Shown here one piece after another: positions 1 to 11,041 of a stretch of 64,000 bases of DNA. Each line of letters begins with the position of its first letter. Position 1 is the first letter of the stretch. Source of the DNA: Cherax quadricarinatus (lineage: Eukaryota; Arthropoda; Malacostraca; Decapoda; Parastacidae); assembly GCF_038502225.1 (NCBI RefSeq), contig NW_027195229.1:127501-191500 (forward strand), in the 5' to 3' direction. The notes beneath the pieces were generated by a model. It saw nothing but the letters and a program-made list of their open reading frames with translations. It did not search any database and was not told where the DNA came from. A program made the translations under genes and the position numbers.

Positions 1-134
1 CTTTTGGGGACTAAAACAATCAGAAAAATAATCTTAACATTTTCATAAGAAAAAATAATTTTTTTTTTTTTTCGAATATTTTGCGACACCAGGAGACACT
101 TCAGGATTGGGCCTTTTGACAGCCAAAGGGTTAA
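1..134 (+). mobile_element. piggyBac-like element, 3' end only
   Basis: Only the last ~130 bp of a piggyBac-type element is in the window: a T-rich run, then the subterminal sequence also found inverted at 455-540, ending in CCAAAGGGTTAA with TTAA at 131-134. It belongs to the same subfamily as the element at 455-3349 but points the other way. It sits in the 3' untranslated part of a Tigger remnant, whose sequence resumes directly after the TTAA. Confidence 0.7.
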
Positions 135-454
135 TATTTCCCATAAGGATTAATAGAAATACAATTAATCCGTTCCAAACAAAAACATTCAAAAGAAATA
201 ATTTTTTTATCAGTTATGTAAGTATTACATACCTTTATTGAAGGCTAATGCTGGCTTCTGGAAGACAGGGAGGAGGAAAGAGGGTGGAGTTAGTGTTTGG
301 AAGGGAAATCCCCCTCCATAAAGACTTTAGGTAGCAAAGCCTTATCTGGGGTTACTTCCCTTCTCTGTTTTTTATTGCCACTAGGATCAACTTGAGTCAC
401 TGGACCCCTGTCTCACAAAATAACTTTCCAGAGTGCTCTGTTTCTGGCATCTCT

Positions 455-3349
455 TTAACCCTTTGGCTGTCGAAAGGCCCAATCCTGAAGTGTCTCCTGG
501 TGTCGCAAAATATTCGAAAAAAAAAAACAAAAAAAAATTTCTTATGAAAATGATAAGATTATTTTTCAGATTGTTTTAGTCCCAAAATTTTTTTTTTTCC
601 CATCAGTACTTACCGAGATATAGAGGCGTGAAGTTTGCTGAAAATGATCAGTGAACGGCAACAGCAACAACTGCCGCTCACCCGGTAAACTTTGATTTAC
701 TTGTATTCGATGGTTTCTTGTTTTTTTCACTATTTTATTTTTTCACATAACTTTTGTAGCCTTTGAGACCAAATTATTATGCAATGTTCAAATATACGCT
801 CGTTGAATGTAACACAATTATAGCAAAAACACTCGCATCATTATAATGTTGCTAAAACTTGTTTACACAAACAAACAATATAAAAAATTGTTTATTACGA
901 TTGTTCTATAATGTATATACCTATGTAGAATCACTGGACACTATTCTAGAACTGCTGCAGCTTGCAGAATTCTTTGAAACATGGGTATAAGCACAATGGT
1001 GTTTTACACTCATCACACATAAAACGAGTGTCTCTGAGTTTTTGTGGGCATTTTGTGGTATGTCCAGACAAAACACCTCTTCTGAGCATTTTTCTTGAGA
1101 GCAGTAGCAGGCAGTGGTATGGGGTAGTGATCACCAGGCCTCAGACGAGAGGACGTGTTGATAATTTCATGGATGCTGGTCTATTGCAAGTGTTGTTCCT
1201 TGGTACTTGAATATTATTTGTCTGATGACTGACAAACAAAATTCACCATATTTGGGATTGTTCTTGGTCTTCAACTTATACATATTATAAGCATTCAGCA
1301 TGGAAATGTCAAGAAGATGGAAAAACAGTTTTATGTACCACTTATAACTCTTGCGAACACAGTCAGCAAACCCTATCTGCATGTCACATTTGTCCACTAA
1401 GCGCATATTGAGGTTGTAATCCATCACAGCTGCACGTTTAACAATGGGTTCATTGGTCTCTCTACTCTGCTTGCCAGTGTCTACCATTTCGTGTCGGTGA
1501 ACTGATGTCAGCAGTGTGACATCACGTTTGTCATGCCACCGAAATACCATGATGTCATTGGCAGCAAACACCTGCACTTCACCTCTACGACTGTCAGCAT
1601 CGAACCTAGGCATATGTTTACGATTTCCACGCACTGTGCCACACACATCTGTCATGTTCACTCGCAAGAAATCACTGAGTATAGGGCTTGTGTACCAGTT
1701 GTCAGTATATAAAATATGCCCCTTACCAAGATATGGCTCCATCATTGTTCTAACCACATCACCAGAGATACCCAGTAACTTTCTGGTATCTTCCAATGTT
1801 TTACCGCCAGTGTACACAATTACATCCAAAACCAGACCAGTTTTGCAATCACACAGAACAAATAACTTTATACCAAAGCGTTTCCTCTTGCTTGGTATGT
1901 ACTGTTTGAATGAGAGTCTTCCTTTGAACAAAATCAAAGACTCATCAATAACAAGCTTCCTGAAGGGATAAAAATACATACAGCACTTTTGTTTCAGGTA
2001 CATAAACACACGTCTGATCTTATATAACCTGTTGCTTCTGTCAGGCCTTGTTTTGTCTGAAAAGTGTAACATACCTAACAGTAACACAAATCTATTCACT
2101 GGTATAATGTCACTGAAAGCAGGGGTTGAAATCAGGCGGTCTGTTGTCCAGTATGTGTTGACACTGTGCTTATACAAATGTGGCATAAGCATTATTGTGG
2201 CAAAGAACAGATACATCTCTGCCACAGTTCTGTCTTTCCACTGGTGTAGGCGTGATCTTGGTGAAAGAATAGTGTTTGCCATGGTGTACTCAAAGTATGT
2301 ATTGCTTTCCCTGACAATAATGTCCATCAGGGGTTCATCGAAGAACAACTGAAAGCATTCCAGTTCAGTGGCATTGTTCCCAAGTGTATATGATGGCTGT
2401 ATTCCACTTTGTCCTCCATCAGTCATGGGGACTGGGAACAAACTCTTCATCTTGCTGCCAATCCCAGATGCGGTCAGCTGGTGGGTTCTGGATATTGTAA
2501 TGTGGTTGTGGTTGTGGTTGTTGTGGGAGCGTGGGGTCAGGTGAGGCTGGTTGTAGTTGTGCAGAGTCAGCAGCGTGGGTAGTAGCGTGGCCCGCTGCTG
2601 GTGTCACATGACTCGTGCCACCATCACTATCATCACCACCGCCTGTTGCCACTTGCATCAATGATACCCATCGTAACAATATCGTCATCTTCACTATCAG
2701 GTCGTGCTGTAGGGCCACGGGATGTGCTCCGAGATGTACTCCTTCCTCTTGGAAGAGCATATGGCACACTACCAGACCGCGTGCGACATCGTATATACTG
2801 CCGCTTCACTGGGGAATATTCACCCTCACTGTCAGAACTAGAACTGCTTTCAATAACCTTGACAACACTATCACTATCACTTACACTGCTCACATCTGAG
2901 TCTTGTACATGGGCAAATAGTTTCCTCTTTCATCCTGGTACAGGTGAACATTAACGAGCCGGCCCGGCACCAGAGGTGGAAGGTTGTGGGTCATCTGGGT
3001 TTTCATCACTAATTACGTTATCCTGGGCACTTTTTTCGGTCACACCCGCTTCAAAAGCAGGGAATTCACTTTCACTGACACTTTCATCGCTGTCTGAGCT
3101 ATCACTTGAGAACAAAAGACCTCTAACCCACCGAGGAGTGAGGAACTTCTTACCGCGAGGCAGGGTGAAAATGGACTACCAAGATGGCGTTCCCACAATG
3201 CACCGCTGAGTCCCAGATTTTTTTCACAGAGTGCACACCCACCACTGAGACCCATTCTCTCTCATGTAGGCCTACCAGCCCTCTCCCATTTGATTTGAAG
3301 CCGCTAGAATTTATGCGTATAGATACGTCAAACACGGTCAAGGGGTTAA
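455..3349 (-). mobile_element. piggyBac-like DNA transposon, complete ends, dead
   Basis: Both ends are present: TTAACCCTTTGGCTGTC at 455 and the inverted CACGGTCAAGGGGTTAA ending at 3349, each with the TTAA target duplication typical of piggyBac. The orientation is minus. The 3' UTR (about 460-945) includes 'cttaccgagatatagaggcg', shared with the elements at 54951, 56764 and 61255. The 5' leader carries the 'gcctaccagc...cattctctcatgt' block shared with all MITEs in the window. The transposase inside is broken by frameshifts. Confidence 0.85.
946..3172 (-). pseudogene. piggyBac transposase (PGBD4-like), frameshifted
   Basis: This is a cut-and-paste transposase of the DDE_Tnp_1_7 type, in at least four frame segments. 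The acidic, Ser-rich N-terminus lies around 2640-2890, a Pro/Gln-rich linker around 2430-2640, the catalytic core at 1167-2450, and the Cys-rich C-terminus at 946-1134. The core keeps VIDESLILFKGRLSFKQY and YTDNWYTSP, which hold two expected catalytic Asp residues, and VDKCDMQIGF near the third. Compared with the sister copy at 56975-59244, both candidate start ATGs are changed (ATT and CTG here). The first Cys pair of the C-terminal zinc module is lost through a frameshift, and a stretch around 1140-1170 is missing. It cannot encode a working enzyme. Confidence 0.85.
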
Positions 3350-4477
3350 GATTTACCTGAAGTGGGATAGGGTTTTGTCACTAAACATGCTGCAGATATG
3401 GCTTGTTTCAGCTTTGTCAGGGTGGTGTTTCTCTACAAAAACCTGCACCCTAACCCACATTAAATACACCTCTTTAAGCCTTAACCCTTTCAGGGTCCAC
3501 AGGCCCTCTCCAAGACTTGTTCTCAGGGTCCCCCAAATTTAAAAAAAAAAAAAATTATTTTTTCATGTGAAAAGATAAGAGAATCTTTTCCCGATCATAA
3601 TGACACCAAAAGTATGAAATTTGATGGAAAACTTACGGAATTATGCTCTCACGAAGTTAGCGGTCTCGACGATGTTTACGCATCGGTGATTTTGCCCACT
3701 TTGAGCCCTATTTTCGGCCAATTCCAGTGTAATAGTTGACAAAAATCAAAACTATTTTACTAGAACTCCATTTTTTCTATCGAATGAGTACAAGATACCA
3801 CCCATTTACCGATTTCAGCTATCCAATACAGTGGTCAGAATTCAGCAATTTTGCCAGTCTCTCACAAATTTCAAAAGATGTCAATTTCCGAATAGGGTCC
3901 AGAATAAACAAGACATTCCTGGCACTAAAATAACATTTCCTCTGTTCATTAGTCACGTCCCCATGCCCCTCTTACATTTCTTTTGCTTTCCACTTTGAAT
4001 TTTTATTCTCACAAAAAAACAGAAGATTTACTGTTATGCAGACTACTGCATTAGTGTAGAAATGGTACAAACAATATCGGCGCACTTGTGAAAGAATATT
4101 AGGGTCAACAGTTGACGTGTATTGGACGCTTGGCATGATTTGTTTACTTTTGATCTTTGGTAAAAATCGAACATTTCTGCTACTTTGAGCTCCATTTCAA
4201 GGTACTTTTCATTGTAAAATCAGTCAAAATCATCTCAATTTCTGTAATATGTCTTCCATTCTATAAAATAAGATCAGGAAAACTAGAATGCAACAATAAA
4301 TACCATACGAAAATACAGTGCAAAGTCGCTGTTTTAATCCAAAAACACGATCTAAGTTTTTTTTTCTCATTACGCACTGTGTGCTGCAGGATTTTTTTTA
4401 TACTGCACACACAGACCCATTCTTTCATATGTAGGCCTACCAGCTTTCTCTCACTAGATTTGACGGCACTAGAATTT

Positions 4478-6745
4478 CAGCAGAAGTTTGTGGTTACAGG
4501 AAATTGGGTGCGGGAGGGAAGAGGAGCGATTGGTGGAATGATGATGTAAAGAGAGCAGTAAGGGAGAAAAAGTTAGCATATGAGAAGTTTTTACAAAGTA
4601 GAAGTGATGCAAGGAGGGAAGAGTATATGGAGAAAAAGAGAGAGGTTAAGAGAGTGGTGAAGCAAAGTAAAAAGAGAGCAAATGAGAGAGTGGGTGAGAT
4701 GTTATCAACAAATTTTGTTGAAAATAAGAAAAAGTTTTGGAGTGAGATTAACAAGTTAAGGAAGCCTAGAGAACAAATGGATTCGTCAGTTAAAAATAGA
4801 AGAGGAGAGTTATTAAATGGAGAGTTAGAGGTATTGGGAAGATGGAAGGAATATTTTGAGGAATTGTTAAATGTTGATGAAGATAGGGAAGCTGTGATTT
4901 CGTGTATAGGGCAAGGAGGAATAACATCTTGTAGGAGTGAGGAAGAGCCAGTTGTAAGTGTGGGGGAAGTTCGTGAGGCAGTAGGTAAAATGAAAGGGGG
5001 TAAGGCAGCCGGGATTGATGGGATAAAGATAGAAATGTTAAAAGCAGGTGGGGTTATAGTTTTGGAGTGGTTGGTGCAATTATTTAATAAATGTATGGAA
5101 GAGGGTAAGGTACCTAGGGATTGGCAGAGAGCATGCATAGTTCCTTTGTATAAAGGCAAAGGGGACAAAAGAGAGTGCAAATATTATAGGGGGATAAGTC
5201 TGTTGAGTATACTTGGTAAAGTGTATGGTAGAGTTATTATTGAAAGAATTAAGAGTAAGATGGAGAATAGGATAGCAGATGAACAAGGAGGCTTTAGGAA
5301 AGGTAGGGGGTGTGTGGACCAGGTGTTTACAGTGAAACATGTAAGTGAACAGTATTTAGATAAGGTTAAAGAGGTCTTTGTGGCATTTATGGGTTTGGAA
5401 AAGGCGAATGACAGGGTGGATAGGGGGGCAATGTGGCAGATGTTGCAGGTGTATGGTGTAAGAGGTAGGTTACTGAAAGCAGTGAAGAGTTTTTACGAGG
5501 ATAGTGAGGCTCAAGTTAGAGTATGTAGGAAAGAGGGAAATTATTTCCCAGTAAAAGTAGGCTTTAGACAAGGATGTGTGATGTCACCATGGTTGTTTAA
5601 TATATTTATAGATGGGGTTGCAAGAGAAGTAAATGCGAGGGTCTTGGCAAAAGGCGTGGAGTTAAAAGATAAAGAATCACACAAAGTGGGGAGTTGTCAC
5701 AGTTGCTCTTTGCTGATGACACTGTGCTCTTGGGAGATTCTGAAGAGAAGTTGCAGAGATTGGTGGATGAATTTGGTAGGGTGTGCAAAAGAAGAAAATT
5801 AAAAGTGAATACAGGAAAGAGGAAGGTTATGAGGATAACAAAAAGATTAGGTGATGAAAGATTGGATATCAGATTGGAGGGAGAGAGTATGGAGGAGGTG
5901 AATGTATTCAGATATTTGGGAGTGGACGTGTCAGCGGATAGGTCTATGAAAGATGAGGTGAATCATAGAATTGATGAGGGGAAAAGGGTGAGTGGTACAC
6001 TTAGGAGTCTGTGGAGACAAAGAACTTTGTCCTTGGAGGCAAAGAGGGGAATGTATGAGAGTATAGTTTTACCAACACTCTTATATGGGTGTGAAGCATG
6101 GGTGATGAATGTTGCAGCGAGGAGAAGGCTGGAGGCAGTGGAGATGTCATGTCTGAGGGCAATGTGTGGTGTGAATATAATGCAGAGAATTCGTAGTTTG
6201 GAAGTTAGGAGGAGGTGTGGGATTACCAAAACTGTTGTCCAGAGGGCTGAGGAAGGGTTGTTGAGGTGGTTCGGACATGTAGAGAGAATGGAGCGAAACA
6301 GAATGACTTCAAGAGTGTATCAGGCTGTAGTGGAAGGAAGGCAGGGTAGGGGTCGGCCTAAGAAAGGTTGGAGGGAGGGGGTAAAGGAGGTTTTGTGTGC
6401 GAGGGGCTTGGACTTCCAGTAGGCATGCGTGAGTGTGTTTGATAGGAGTGAATGGAGACAAATGGTTTTTAATACTTGACGTGCTGTTGGAGTGTGAGCA
6501 AAGTAACATTTATGAAGGGGTTCAGGGAAACCGGCAGGCCTGACTTGAGTCCTGGAGATGGGAAGTACAGTGCCTGCACTCTGAAGGAGGGGTGTTAATG
6601 TTGCAGTTTAAAAACTGTAGTGTAAAGCACCCTTCTGGCAAGACAGTGATGGAGTGAATGATGGTGAAAGTTATTCTTTTTCGGGCCACCCTGCCTTGGT
6701 GGGAATCGGCCAGTGATAATAAAATAAAAAAAAATAATAGTACAG
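4478..6745 (+). mobile_element. RTE-like LINE, copy A, 5' truncated
   Basis: This RTE-type LINE starts abruptly at 'cagcagaagtttgtgg', equivalent to about 11946 in copy B, so the leader and nearly all of the endonuclease are missing. It ends in the family's 3' UTR: a ~200-bp block ending 'ccctgccttggtgggaatcg', then an AATAAA-rich tail. It is inserted in the MITE at 3481-6805, just inside that element's paired palindromes. 5' truncation is the expected result of target-primed reverse transcription. Confidence 0.85.
4504..6479 (+). pseudogene. RTE reverse transcriptase, frameshifted and catalytically damaged
   Basis: This is the C-terminal half of an RTE endonuclease/reverse-transcriptase polyprotein. 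It has the RT fingers region (GKGDKRECKYYRGISLLS), the FRKGRG segment, RQGCVMSPWLFN, LLFADDTVLLG (FADD box), and the thumb and C-terminal GHVERMERNRMTSRVYQ block. Three lesions are visible against copy B: a net 1-base frameshift near 5683-5693, just before the FADD box; the motif A Asp changed to Gly (AFMGLEKAND instead of AFMDLEKAYD); and a CAG-to-TAG stop at 6420. It is inactive. Confidence 0.85.
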
Positions 6746-6805
6746 TATGTCAAAAACCCCTGCATGTAAGCCGTACTAGTACGGCCAAAACCCCGAAAGG
6801 GTTAA

Positions 6806-7369
6806 TACTGTTTATTATGTCATATTAGATGAGTTGTGCTAGATAAATAAGCCATATAGCTGGTATTAGTGTCATATTAGTGTCATATCTTGTCCTGTCT
6901 CCCAACGCAAATCCTAACATACGCCAGAAACATGCCTCTCTGGAACACGTTTTTGAGTGACAGAGGTCCAGCGACTCTCAAGCTGGTCCTAGTGGCATAA
7001 AAACACAAAGGAGGGAAGTAACCCAGGATAGGGACTTGGTACCTGAAGTCTTTCTGGAAGGGGATTCCCCTTCCAAACAATTGTAAACTCCTCCATCCTC
7101 TCCACACCTCCCATTTTCCATACATCACCATGTCTTCAATAAAGGTAACTGTGATGTTATTATTGTTTTATTCTTCATGTAACATTGTTTTCTGTGTAGG
7201 TAAATGTATATTTCATGTAGAAAACATTATTTTGTTACTTCTTGGTGTCTGAAAAGGTTTAATTGGATTTCCATTATTTCTTATAGGGAAAATTAATTCG
7301 GAATAAGTCAGATTCGGGATAAGTCACTCTCTCTGGAACGGATTAGTTACATAATCCAGGGGTCCACTG
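6806..7369 (+). mobile_element. Tigger 3' end fragment
   Basis: From about 6900 the plus strand matches the last ~40 codons of a Tigger transposase (SDS-AGPSGIK-RREVT-type segment, then GIPLPNN from a shifted frame). A 3' UTR follows, and the terminal repeat GGGGTCCACTG ends at 7369 before a TA. The 5' part is absent. I recognise nothing in 6806-6870 (AT-rich, with a repeated 'tagtgtcatat'). Confidence 0.65.
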
Positions 7370-8237
7370 TATCACAAAGCTTTGAAAAAGCAATAAATGG
7401 CATGCCCATGCACTCCGCCCCAGGCCCAGACTTGTGGAACTCCGAGTTCATCAAGAACTTTAAGAAGCCCCTGTCACGTGCCTTAAGTATTCTATGGAGA
7501 GGGAACATGGACACAGGAGTCATCCCACAGCCACTAAAAACATATCCCCACTTCACAAAGGTGGCAGTAAAGCAATTGCAAAGAATTACAGATTGACAGC
7601 ACTAACATCCCATAATATAAAAATCTTTGAAAGGGTTCTGAGAAGCAAGACTGCCACCGACTTAGATATCCATCAGTTGCACAACCCAGGGCAGCATGGG
7701 CTTAGAGCAGGTCGCTTCTGCCTATTGCAACTACTGGACCACTATGGCATGGTCTTGGATGCTCTGGAAGACAAACTTAATGCAGATGTAGTACACACAG
7801 ACTTTGCAAAAGACTTCAACAAGTGCAATCATGGTGTAATAGCACACAAAATGTTTGATAAAGGAATAACAGGAAAAGTTGGTAGATGGATCTATAACTT
7901 CCTAACAAATAAAACAAAAAAAGAGTTACAGTACAGTCAGAGGAGGCTACAGTGAAAAGCTCCGTTCCACAAGGTACAGTACTCACTCCCATCCTGTTCC
8001 TCATCTCCATATCTAACATAGAAAGAGAGGTAAGCCACAGTACTGTGTCCTCCTTTGAGGATGACACCCACATTTCCGTGACAGCAATATTCATTGAAGA
8101 CACGGCAAGTCTCCAAGCAGACAGCAACCAAATCTTTAACCCTTTCAGGGTTTCCGATGTACTAGTGCATCTTACGCACCAGGATTATTGATGTACCTTT
8201 ACCTTTGATATACCTTTGAAGAATTTCGAGAGTATAT

Positions 8238-10409
8238 CTACTCTCTGAGCCAGGCCATGGGCCAGGCTCGTCTGGTGCTCGCCTGATCAACCAGGCTGTT
8301 GCTGCTGGAGGCCCGCTGCCCCACATATTCATCACAGCCTGGTTGATCTGGCACCTGGTGAAGATACTTGTCTAGTTTCCTCTTGAAGGCTTCAACACTT
8401 GTTCCAGCAGCATTTCTGATATCTTCTGGTAAGATGTTGAAAAGTCTGGGACCCCGGATGTTGATACAGTGTTCCCTTACTGTCCCCACTGCACCCCTGC
8501 TCCTCACTGGGTTTATTTTACACTTCCTCCCATATCTCTCACTCCAGTATGTTGTTATGGCAGTGTGCAGATTTGGGACCAAGCCCTCGAGTACCTTCCA
8601 GGTATATATTATCATGTACCTCTCTCTCCTCCACTCCAATGAGTACATGTTCAAGACTTGCAGGCATTCCCAGTAGTTTAGGTGCTTTACTGGCTCAATG
8701 TGAGCCATAAACGATCTCTGTATTTGTTCCAGCTCCGATATTTCTCCTGCCCTGAACGGGGCCGTCAGTACTGAGCAATATTCTGAGTGAGGGAGCACTA
8801 GCGATTTGAAGAGTGTCACCATCGGCATTGTTTCCCTTGTTTTGAAAGTTCTCAATAGCCACCCAGTCATCTTCCTGGCTGTCGTGATCTTTGTCTTGTT
8901 ATGGTCTTTAAAAGAAAGGTCCGCTGACATAGTTATTCCTAGGTCTTTTACGTGTTCCTTACATTCTATTTGGCGACCCTCTTGAGTTTTGTATATAGTG
9001 CTCCTTTTGAGTTCTTCATTCTTTCCATACCTAAGCAGCTGAAACTTATCACCATTGAACGTCATGTTGTTTTCCACTGCCCCCTGGAAAACCTTGTTTA
9101 TGTCTTCCTGTACTTTTTCAGTGTCCTCTACTGTACTGACTTTCATGCTTATTTTAGTGTCATCTGCAAATGATGATACAAAAGTGTGCCGGGTGTTTTT
9201 GTCTATGTCTGCTATGAGGATGAGGAACAGCAGAGGTGCCAGGACAGTGCCTTGGGGCACTGAGCTTTTGACCTCACTGATGCTGGATCTTGCCCTGTTC
9301 ACCACTACTTTTTGTGTTCTGTGTGTTAGGAAACCGACAATCCATCTGCCTACCTTCCCCGTAATGCCCATGGCCTTCATTTTGTGCGCTATCACTCCAT
9401 GATCGCATTTGTCAAACGCCTTTGCAAAATCTGTGTAAATCACATCTACGTTTTTGTCGTCTTCCAGTGCCTCCGTAATTCTGTCATAATGGTTCAACAG
9501 CTGTGACAGACATGATCGTCCTGCTCTAAAACCATGCTAGTTCGGGTTATGTTGGTTGTGCTGGTCCATGAAATTTGTAACCTGCCGTCTCATCACTCTT
9601 TCAAAGATTTTTATGATGTGAGAGGTTAGGGCTACTGGTCTGTAATTTTTAGCTAGTGCTCTATTGCCTCCCTTGTGCAAAGGAGCTATGTCTGCACTCT
9701 TTAAGGCCTCCGGTATTTCACCTAGATCTAAGCTCTTTTTCCAAAGAATACCGAGGGCTCGTGCTAGTGGTACTTTGCACTTCTTTATAAACAGAGCATT
9801 CCATGAATCTGGTCCAGGTGCTGAGTGAGTGGGCATGTTTTCCATTTCTTTTTCAAAATCTATGGAATTTGTACTAATGTCAGTTAGTTGGTCTGTGCGG
9901 CCTTCTTCTGAGTAAAAAATATTTCTGCATTTTCTACCTTGTTGTCATTTAGTGGGTTGCTGAACATCGACTCATACTGTTCTCTTAGGATTTCACTCAT
10001 TTTCTGTTCATCATCAGTACAGTATATGAGTCTCCTCTCAGTAGTGGTCCAATTCAACAGGTAGTTCTTAGCTTGGATTTTGCATAGGAATAGAAATATT
10101 TTGGGTTTCTTGCAATATCCTGTATGGCCTATTGTTCCCTTTGTACTTCTTCTGTGAGGTATGACATCCTAAGTTTTTGCTCTAATTCAGTGATCTCTCT
10201 GCTAAGTCTATCTTTCCTCTGTTGTAGCATATTTGTGTTTTTAAGCAGTTCAGTAACCCATTTTCTTCTTCTGTACCATCTCCTACGCTCTCTCTCTCTA
10301 TATCTGATCTTCCTCTGGGTTTCCTCAATGGTACATGTTTCATACATACTTTGTATGCTTCTGTATTCAGCTTCTCTAGGCACCGGTGGGGATTTAGGTC
10401 GCTCATGTA
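8238..10409 (-). pseudogene. CR1-like ORF2, linker and reverse transcriptase part
   Basis: The minus strand encodes the region after the endonuclease (10129-10409, Arg/Glu-rich, partly coiled-coil-like), then HSAPGPDSWNALFIKKCK and GNRALAKNYRPVALTSHIIK (RT fingers). Next come DVIYTDFAKAFDKCDHGV (motif A Asp), SSVPQGTVLAPLLFLI, SSFADDTKI (catalytic FADD), and the C-terminal PDQPGCDEYV/SSSNSLVDQA tail. A stop at about 9537-9539 (TAG where Gln is likely) splits an otherwise open 419-residue RT segment (8238-9497). The frame between 9845 and 10129 is also broken. It is inactive as it stands, but well preserved compared with CR1-A. Confidence 0.8.
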
Positions 10410-10617
10410 GGTTGGTAGACAGCAACCACCCAGGGAAGTACTACCGTCCTGCCAGATGACTGTGAAACAAAAACCTGTAACTGTTTTGCATGATGGTAGG
10501 ATTGCTGGTTTCCTTTTCTGTCTCATAAACACGCTAGATAACAGGGATATCTTGCTACTCCTACTTACACTTTGGTCACACTTCACAGACACGCACATGC
10601 ATATATATATATATATA

Positions 10618-10820
10618 CAGTGGACCCCCGCTTAACGATCACCTCCAAATGCGACCAATTATGTAAGTGTATTTATGTAAGTGCGTTTGTACGTGTATGT
10701 TTGGGGGTCTGAAATGGACTAATCTACTTCACAATATTCCTTATGGGAAAAAATTCGGTCAGTACTGGCACCTGAACATACTACTGGAATGAAAAAAGTT
10801 CGTTAACCGGGGGTCCACTG
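10618..10820. mobile_element. Tigger-type MITE, 203 bp, in RTE leader
   Basis: It begins CAGTGGACCCCCGCTTAACG and ends with the inverted GTTAACCGGGGGTCCACTG, flanked by TA on both sides. The same leader in RTE-D (38070-38090) lacks it, giving an empty-site comparison. The ends match those of the autonomous Tigger starting at 61747. It has no coding capacity, so any movement would need a Tigger transposase in trans. Confidence 0.9.
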
Positions 10821-10925
10821 TACATACATCTAGGTTTTTCTCCTTTTTCTAAATAGCTCTTGTTCTTTTTTATTTCTTCTATTGTCCATGGGGAAGTGGA
10901 AAAGAATCTTTCCTCCGTAAGCCAT

Positions 10926-10982
10926 GCGTGTCGTATGAGGCGACTAAAATGCCGGGAGCAATGGGCTAGTAACCCCTTCTCC
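10926..10982 (+). promoter_or_regulatory. Structured RNA leader of RTE-B (two hairpins)
   Basis: A 27-nt stem-loop (10926-10952) pairs GCGT with ATGC and GTCG with CGAC around the loop TATGAGG. A second hairpin (10954-10982) has outer GGAG/CTCC and inner GGG/CCC around CTAGTAA. The segment lies just upstream of the ORF and recurs in RTE-C (19111) and RTE-D (38185). RTE-C has paired changes that keep the first stem. The role (translation, ribozyme remnant or packaging) is unknown. Confidence 0.5.
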
Positions 10983-11041
10983 TGTATACATTTACTAAAA
11001 AAGAGAAGAAGAAAAACTTTATAAAACTGGGATGCTTAAAT

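Larger units (their letters stand above)
135..3480 (-). mobile_element. Tigger/pogo remnant, 3' part, split by piggyBac
   Basis: Two blocks, 135-454 and 3350-3480, form one minus-strand Tigger fragment interrupted by the piggyBac at 455-3349. The first block matches the 3' UTR and C-terminal codons of the intact Tigger at 62020-63810, including the GDSPSK-like C-terminus and the untranslated stretch before the terminal repeat. The second block reads, on the minus strand, VQVFVEKHHPDKAETSHICS, matching the intact protein's KWLEVQTFFDENHP region. The frame is degraded and neither terminal inverted repeat is kept. A piggyBac-derived MITE begins at the next TTAA (3481). Confidence 0.7.
3481..6805 (-). 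mobile_element. piggyBac-derived MITE (~1.06 kb) split by an RTE
   Basis: TTAA-flanked ends at 3481-3484 and 6802-6805 enclose the common non-coding MITE of this window in minus orientation. The 3' half runs 3481-4477. The 5' terminus, with one clear CGTACTAGTACG palindrome at about 6769-6780, resumes after the RTE insert. Without the insert it would be about 1.06 kb, like the uninterrupted copy at 27175-28254. There is no coding capacity. Its ends and first ~150 bp resemble those of the coding piggyBac at 56764, so it is a likely non-autonomous relative. Confidence 0.8.

Noticed and set aside
4494..5180. 228-codon antisense ORF in RTE copies (also 11962-12648 and 49909-50634)
   Set aside because: It is the mirror of the RTE coding strand and recurs only because the RTE recurs; no independent conservation signal.
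10410..10985. HDV-like ribozyme at the RTE 5' end
   Set aside because: Such ribozymes occur in some RTE and R2 elements, but I could not fit the double-pseudoknot pattern at the element start. The hairpins are further inside.
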